9,047 bases of DNA from HyVt-560 sp964577195 (GTDB lineage: Bacteria; Pseudomonadota; Gammaproteobacteria; UWMA-0217): assembly GCA_964577195.1 (NCBI GenBank), contig CAZNYF010000117.1:1-9047 (forward strand). The letters run 5' to 3'. A program made the position numbers and the translations under genes. Shown piece by piece: positions 5,689-9,047 of the stretch (positions within the stretch are counted from its first letter, which is position 1; every line of letters begins with the position of its first letter). Below the pieces are notes generated by a model. The model saw only the letters and a program-made list of their open reading frames with translations. It was not told the DNA's origin and ran no database searches.

Positions 5689-8265
5689 ATGAGAATGGAT
5701 AAGCTAACAACCAAATTTCAACTCGCCTTGCAGGAGGCGCAGTCGCTGGCGCTTGGACGCGAGCATCAAATGATCGAGCCTGCACATTTACTCACTGCAC
5801 TGCTGGATCAGGATGGTGGCTCGGTACGGCCAATGCTGAGCAAAGCAGGGGTTAATGTGAACCAGCTTTCTTCACATCTTGCCGAAGCGCTGGATAGACA
5901 AGCTCAAGTACAAGGGATGCCGGGGGATGTGCATATCTCCCGCGATCTTGATCGGTTACTCAACCAGACGGATAAAATCGCTCAGGAACACAAAGATGAC
6001 TACATTTCTTCTGAGCTATACATCCTCGCCTGTATGGAAGATGAGGGAACCATTGGCGATGCGTTGCGTAAATCTGGCGGAAATAAGGATGCCATTGAGA
6101 AGGCTATTGATGAGCTGCGCGGTGGCGAAACCGTGAATGATCCCAATGCGGAAGAACAACGTCAGGCTTTGGAAAAATACACCATTGATCTGACCGAGCG
6201 TGCTGAGCAGGGCAAACTTGATCCCGTCATTGGTCGCGATGATGAGATTCGTCGCGCCATTCAAGTACTGCAACGTCGAACCAAAAATAACCCTGTGTTC
6301 ATTGGTAAACCAGGGGTAGGAAAAACTGCGATTGTTGAAGGACTGGCACAGCGCATTGTGAACGGTGAAGTGCCTGAGGGCATTCGTGGTAAACGGCTAC
6401 TGTCACTTGACATGGGTTCATTGATCGCGGGCGCAAAATTTCGTGGTGAATTTGAGGAACGCTTAAAAGCGGTACTCAATGATCTCTCCAAGCAGGAAGG
6501 TCAGGTGATTTTGTTCATTGATGAACTGCACACGATGGTCGGTGCAGGTAAAGCCGAGGGCGCAATGGATGCTGGCAATATGCTCAAACCCGCGTTGGCG
6601 CGTGGCGAGCTGCATTGCCTCGGCGCAACCACGCTGGATGAGTATCGACAGTACATTGAAAAAGATGCGGCGCTGGAACGGCGCTTTCAGAAAATCGTTG
6701 TGGATGAGCCTTCGGTTGAAGACACCATCGGGATTTTGCGTGGGCTCAAAGAACGCTACGAAGTCCATCACGGTGTCGATATTACCGACCCCGCAATTAT
6801 CGCTGCGGCAACTTTATCGCATCGCTACATTTCAGATCGTCAGCTACCGGATAAGGCGATTGACCTGATTGATGAGGCCGCTTCACGCATCCGTATGGAA
6901 ATCGATTCCAAGCCGGAGGTGATGGACAAACTCGATCGTCGCATTATCCAGCTGAAAATCGAACGCGAGGCTTTGCGCAAGGAAGAAGATGAGGCTTCTA
7001 TCAAACGTCTGGAAGATCTTGAAACACTGATCGCCGAACGCGAAGCGGAATACAACGAATTCGATATCATCTGGAAAGCCGAGAAAGCCGTGGTCGAAGG
7101 TTCCGCGCACATCCGTGAAGAACTGGAACGCGCCCGCCTTGAGCTGGAAACGGCGCAACGCGCAGGTGATTTGGCAAGAATGTCCGAGCTGCAATACGGG
7201 AAAATTCCTGAGCTAGATAAACAACTGGCGGCTGCAGCCGATGCCGAAGGCCAGGAAACCACACTGCTGCGCAACAATGTCACCGAAGAGGAAATTGCCG
7301 AAGTCGTCGCGCACTGGACCGGCATCCCCGTGTCTAAAATGCTTGAAGGTGATATCGATAAATTGCTCCAAATGGATTCGCTGATCAAGGCGCGCGTGAT
7401 TGGTCAAAATGAAGCCGTCACGGCGGTTTCCAATGCCATTCGGCGCTCACGCGCAGGCCTTTCCGATCCAAATCGGCCCAATGGCTCATTCTTGTTTCTC
7501 GGCCCAACGGGTGTAGGAAAAACCGAGCTGACTAAGGCTTTGGCAGAATTTTTGTTTGATACCGAAGAAGCACTGGTACGTATTGATATGTCCGAATTCA
7601 TGGAGAAGCATTCCGTCGCTCGGCTGATCGGCGCACCTCCTGGCTATGTCGGCTATGAGGAAGGCGGGTATCTGACCGAAGCGGTGCGGCGCAAGCCCTA
7701 TTCCGTGATTCTGCTGGATGAGGTGGAAAAGGCGCATCCCGATGTCTTCAACGTGCTGTTGCAGGTGCTCGATGATGGTCGGCTCACCGATGGACAGGGG
7801 CGCACTGTAGATTTCCGAAATACGGTGATTGTGATGACCTCCAATCTTGGCTCTGACTTGATCCAGACTATGACCGGTGAATCGCAATACGACGAGATGA
7901 AAGCGGCGGTGATGGAGGTTGTCGGCGGACATTTTCGCCCTGAATTTATCAACCGGATTGATGAAACCGTGGTATTCCATCCGCTTGGTCAAGATGAGAT
8001 CAAACAGATTGCGAAAATTCAGCTGGAATATTTGAACAGCCGTCTGGCTGAACGCGACCTGTCGATTGAGTTCACCGAAGCCGCGTTATCCAAAATTGCC
8101 GATGCGGGTTTTGACCCGGTCTACGGAGCGCGGCCACTCAAACGAGCGATTCAAAGCGAGATCGAGAATCCACTCGCACAGTCCATTCTCTCTGGAGATT
8201 TCGCACCCGGCAGCACCATTCATGTCGATGTAGAAGGCGACGCGCTGAGTTTCAGCGCCAGCTAA
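5689..8265 (+). CDS. clpB: ATP-dependent protein disaggregase ClpB (Hsp104 family)
   Basis: At 858 residues it is one longer than E. coli ClpB and keeps the same numbering through both ATPase modules. This cytosolic AAA+ hexamer threads aggregated proteins through its central pore together with DnaK/DnaJ/GrpE. The N-terminal substrate domain spans 1-145. NBD1 has Walker A GKPGVGKT (206-213, Lys212), pore-loop KFRGEFEERL with Phe251, Walker B VILFIDE (273-279) and arginine fingers 331-332. The coiled-coil M domain is at about 410-520. NBD2 has Walker A GPTGVGKT (605-612, Lys611), pore-loop GYVGYEEGGY with Tyr653, Walker B ILLDE (674-678) and sensor-2 GAR (Arg815). Two oddities: Lys207 where most ClpBs carry Glu (GEPGVGKT), outside the catalytic Lys/Thr; and no pgeF/rluD genes upstream, although rluD-pgeF-clpB is the common gammaproteobacterial order. 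Expression is under the heat-shock promoter, and arfB follows with no gap. Confidence 0.98.
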   Translation: MRMDKLTTKFQLALQEAQSLALGREHQMIEPAHLLTALLDQDGGSVRPMLSKAGVNVNQLSSHLAEALDRQAQVQGMPGDVHISRDLDRLLNQTDKIAQEHKDDYISSELYILACMEDEGTIGDALRKSGGNKDAIEKAIDELRGGETVNDPNAEEQRQALEKYTIDLTERAEQGKLDPVIGRDDEIRRAIQVLQRRTKNNPVFIGKPGVGKTAIVEGLAQRIVNGEVPEGIRGKRLLSLDMGSLIAGAKFRGEFEERLKAVLNDLSKQEGQVILFIDELHTMVGAGKAEGAMDAGNMLKPALARGELHCLGATTLDEYRQYIEKDAALERRFQKIVVDEPSVEDTIGILRGLKERYEVHHGVDITDPAIIAAATLSHRYISDRQLPDKAIDLIDEAASRIRMEIDSKPEVMDKLDRRIIQLKIEREALRKEEDEASIKRLEDLETLIAEREAEYNEFDIIWKAEKAVVEGSAHIREELERARLELETAQRAGDLARMSELQYGKIPELDKQLAAAADAEGQETTLLRNNVTEEEIAEVVAHWTGIPVSKMLEGDIDKLLQMDSLIKARVIGQNEAVTAVSNAIRRSRAGLSDPNRPNGSFLFLGPTGVGKTELTKALAEFLFDTEEALVRIDMSEFMEKHSVARLIGAPPGYVGYEEGGYLTEAVRRKPYSVILLDEVEKAHPDVFNVLLQVLDDGRLTDGQGRTVDFRNTVIVMTSNLGSDLIQTMTGESQYDEMKAAVMEVVGGHFRPEFINRIDETVVFHPLGQDEIKQIAKIQLEYLNSRLAERDLSIEFTEAALSKIADAGFDPVYGARPLKRAIQSEIENPLAQSILSGDFAPGSTIHVDVEGDALSFSAS
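6121..6135 (+). promoter_or_regulatory. Candidate internal start for the short ClpB isoform
   Basis: Codon 149 is GTG (6133-6135), seven bases after GGTGG (6121-6125). In E. coli an internal GTG at Val149 gives the shorter ClpB isoform that lacks the N-terminal domain. Both the codon and its position are kept here, so the same dual product is plausible. Confidence 0.5.
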
Positions 8266-8679
8266 ATGGCTACGCGGCGAATTCAAATTCCAGAATCGGA
8301 GATCGAATTCGCCGCGATACGCGCGCAAGGTGCTGGCGGACAAAACGTCAACAAAGTTTCGTCCGCCATCCACCTGCGCTTTAACATTGCCGCATCTTCA
8401 CTACCCCAACAAATTAAACAACAGCTACTCAGTCAGCGCGATCACCGTATTACCAAAGACGGCGTGATTGTGATCAAAGCACAAACCCATCGCACCCAGG
8501 AAAAGAATCGTCAGGATGCATTGGATCGTTTGCAGCAGCTCATTGAACAAGCCAGCATCGTGCAGAAAAAACGCATTATCACCAAACCCACCAAAGGCTC
8601 AAAACAACGACGCCTGAATCAGAAGGTTAGCCGAGGAAACTTAAAACGCCTGCGTGGCCGCATCAGCGACGACGATTAA
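8266..8679 (+). CDS. arfB: Alternative ribosome-rescue factor ArfB (YaeJ), peptidyl-tRNA hydrolase
   Basis: A 137-residue homologue of ArfB/YaeJ (140 residues in E. coli). It enters the A site of ribosomes stalled without a stop codon and hydrolyses the peptidyl-tRNA. The catalytic domain carries AIRAQGAGGQNVNK (17-30) with the GGQ motif at 24-26, then IHLRF and DGVIVIKAQ. A linker leads to a strongly basic C-terminal tail (about 98-134: KKR, KPTKGSKQRR, LKRLRGR), the part that occupies the mRNA entry channel in known structures. A tail of this kind and the short length exclude release factors RF1/RF2. The ATG follows the clpB TAA with no base between, and no ribosome binding site is seen, so initiation probably depends on ribosomes finishing clpB. 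The two genes share one reading frame. Co-transcription from the heat-shock promoter is inferred. Confidence 0.95.
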   Translation: MATRRIQIPESEIEFAAIRAQGAGGQNVNKVSSAIHLRFNIAASSLPQQIKQQLLSQRDHRITKDGVIVIKAQTHRTQEKNRQDALDRLQQLIEQASIVQKKRIITKPTKGSKQRRLNQKVSRGNLKRLRGRISDDD

Positions 8680-8708
8680 ATAATCCTAGAAAAATCACAA
8701 GCAGCTAA

Positions 8709-8736
8709 CCGGAAATCAGGAAAATTTTTATTCCGG
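8709..8736. repeat. Inverted repeat downstream of arfB
   Basis: ccggaa (8709-8714) and ttccgg (8731-8736) form a 6-bp stem with a 16-base AT-rich loop, 30 bases after the arfB stop. It could contribute to transcript ending, but the bases after it (aagaaattt) are not a T-run, so it is not a standard Rho-independent terminator. It could also be an operator for the gene at 8819. Confidence 0.3.
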
Positions 8737-8805
8737 AAGAAATTTGTATACCATTCGATAAACACCACAGACCGGCTAATATTCAGATGATTGATCTAAT
8801 TATTC

Positions 8806-8810
8806 GGAGG
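8806..8810 (+). promoter_or_regulatory. Strong ribosome binding site for a GTG start
   Basis: GGAGG, eight bases before the GTG at 8819. It decides for that non-ATG start: the in-frame ATGs at codons 21 and 22 have no such site and would remove part of the domain. Confidence 0.7.
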
Positions 8811-8818
8811 AGCTAACC

Positions 8819-9047
8819 GTGACCTATGACGATATCGCTGAAAAAATCACTAAAATAGAAGGTGTCGAGCAATCGACCATGATGAAAACCCCTTGTCTAC
8901 GTTACAAGGGCGAATTTGTAGCAATGATGTTCGAAAAAGAAGATGCTTTGATTATTAAAGTCGCGGCCGAACGCGTTAAAGAAATTATTGCAGAAAGCAT
9001 GGGCAGGGAATTCAAATTCACCAAATCCCGCTTTAAAGAATGGGTGC
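8819..9047 (+). CDS. Partial gene, TfoX N-terminal-like (MmcQ/YjbR-like fold) protein
   Basis: The first 76 codons of a gene cut by the window end. It starts with GTG behind a strong ribosome binding site. The pattern is EGVEQSTMMKTPCLRYKG (14-31), a short strand around EFVAMMF, a strand DALIIKV (42-48), then AERVKEII and a closing FTKSRFKEWV (67-76). This order (early Met-rich loop, PCLRYKG, a hydrophobic strand before a helix, then K.W at the end) resembles small proteins annotated as TfoX/Sxy N-terminal-like or MmcQ/YjbR-like. True competence regulator TfoX has an additional C-terminal domain not visible here, so no competence role should be assumed. It is separated from arfB by 139 bases and probably has its own promoter; TATACC at 8747-8752 is a weak -10 candidate. 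Confidence 0.5.
   Translation, partial: MTYDDIAEKITKIEGVEQSTMMKTPCLRYKGEFVAMMFEKEDALIIKVAAERVKEIIAESMGREFKFTKSRFKEWV

Noticed and set aside
6840..7388. 182-residue minus-strand open frame inside clpB
   Set aside because: It is a Ser/Arg-rich antisense frame, as expected opposite a charged coiled-coil region, and has no initiation signals.
8703..8819. Direct repeat agctaaccg (8703-8711 and 8811-8819)
   Set aside because: Only nine bases, one copy overlapping a ribosome binding site spacer; chance is the simplest explanation.

Overview
The window looks like ordinary chromosome from a gammaproteobacterium of moderate GC content. The best evidence is a full-length ClpB very close to the Pseudomonas/enterobacterial type, driven by a sigma-32-like heat-shock promoter, followed directly by the ribosome-rescue factor ArfB. 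Coding density and codon use fit a free-living, possibly marine or Cellvibrio/Pseudomonas-related bacterium, but the sequence does not fix the genus. I see no mobile element, CRISPR array, tRNA or rRNA.

Layout: (1) bases 1-299 hold no convincing gene. (2) 300-1970 (+) encodes a secreted TPR protein with a C-terminal beta-rich domain like that of NfrA, probably an outer-membrane protein. (3) On the minus strand, 3366-3794 (DUF6010-like membrane protein) and 2092-3366 (UMF1/Atg22-type MFS transporter) form a tightly coupled pair whose stop and start share one base; a promoter-like element lies at 3859-3887. (4) Bases 3913-5559 look like a decayed oxidoreductase locus. An intact zinc-independent MDR-type reductase (4132-5148, minus) lies between two gene corpses: a short, broken MdaB-like quinone reductase downstream on the same strand (3913-4105), and the frameshifted C-terminal half of a LysR regulator on the opposite strand (about 5157-5559), which abuts the reductase start. 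(5) Bases 5595-5660 hold a heat-shock promoter and a hairpin at the expected 5' end of the transcript, then clpB (5689-8265) and arfB (8266-8679) with no gap between them. (6) A GTG-started gene with a strong ribosome binding site, probably of the TfoX N-terminal-like family, begins at 8819 and runs off the window.

How the genes work together: clpB and arfB form a proteostasis unit that would put protein disaggregation and rescue of stalled ribosomes under one heat-inducible promoter. The reductase was probably once the first gene of a LysR-controlled adh-mdaB operon for quinone or electrophile detoxification; its regulator and partner are now dead. The DUF6010/UMF1 pair is presumably a membrane unit of unknown substrate. 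The most informative observations are the two unlisted pseudogenes and the clpB/arfB regulatory and junction features. I did not find evidence for a wholly new system.
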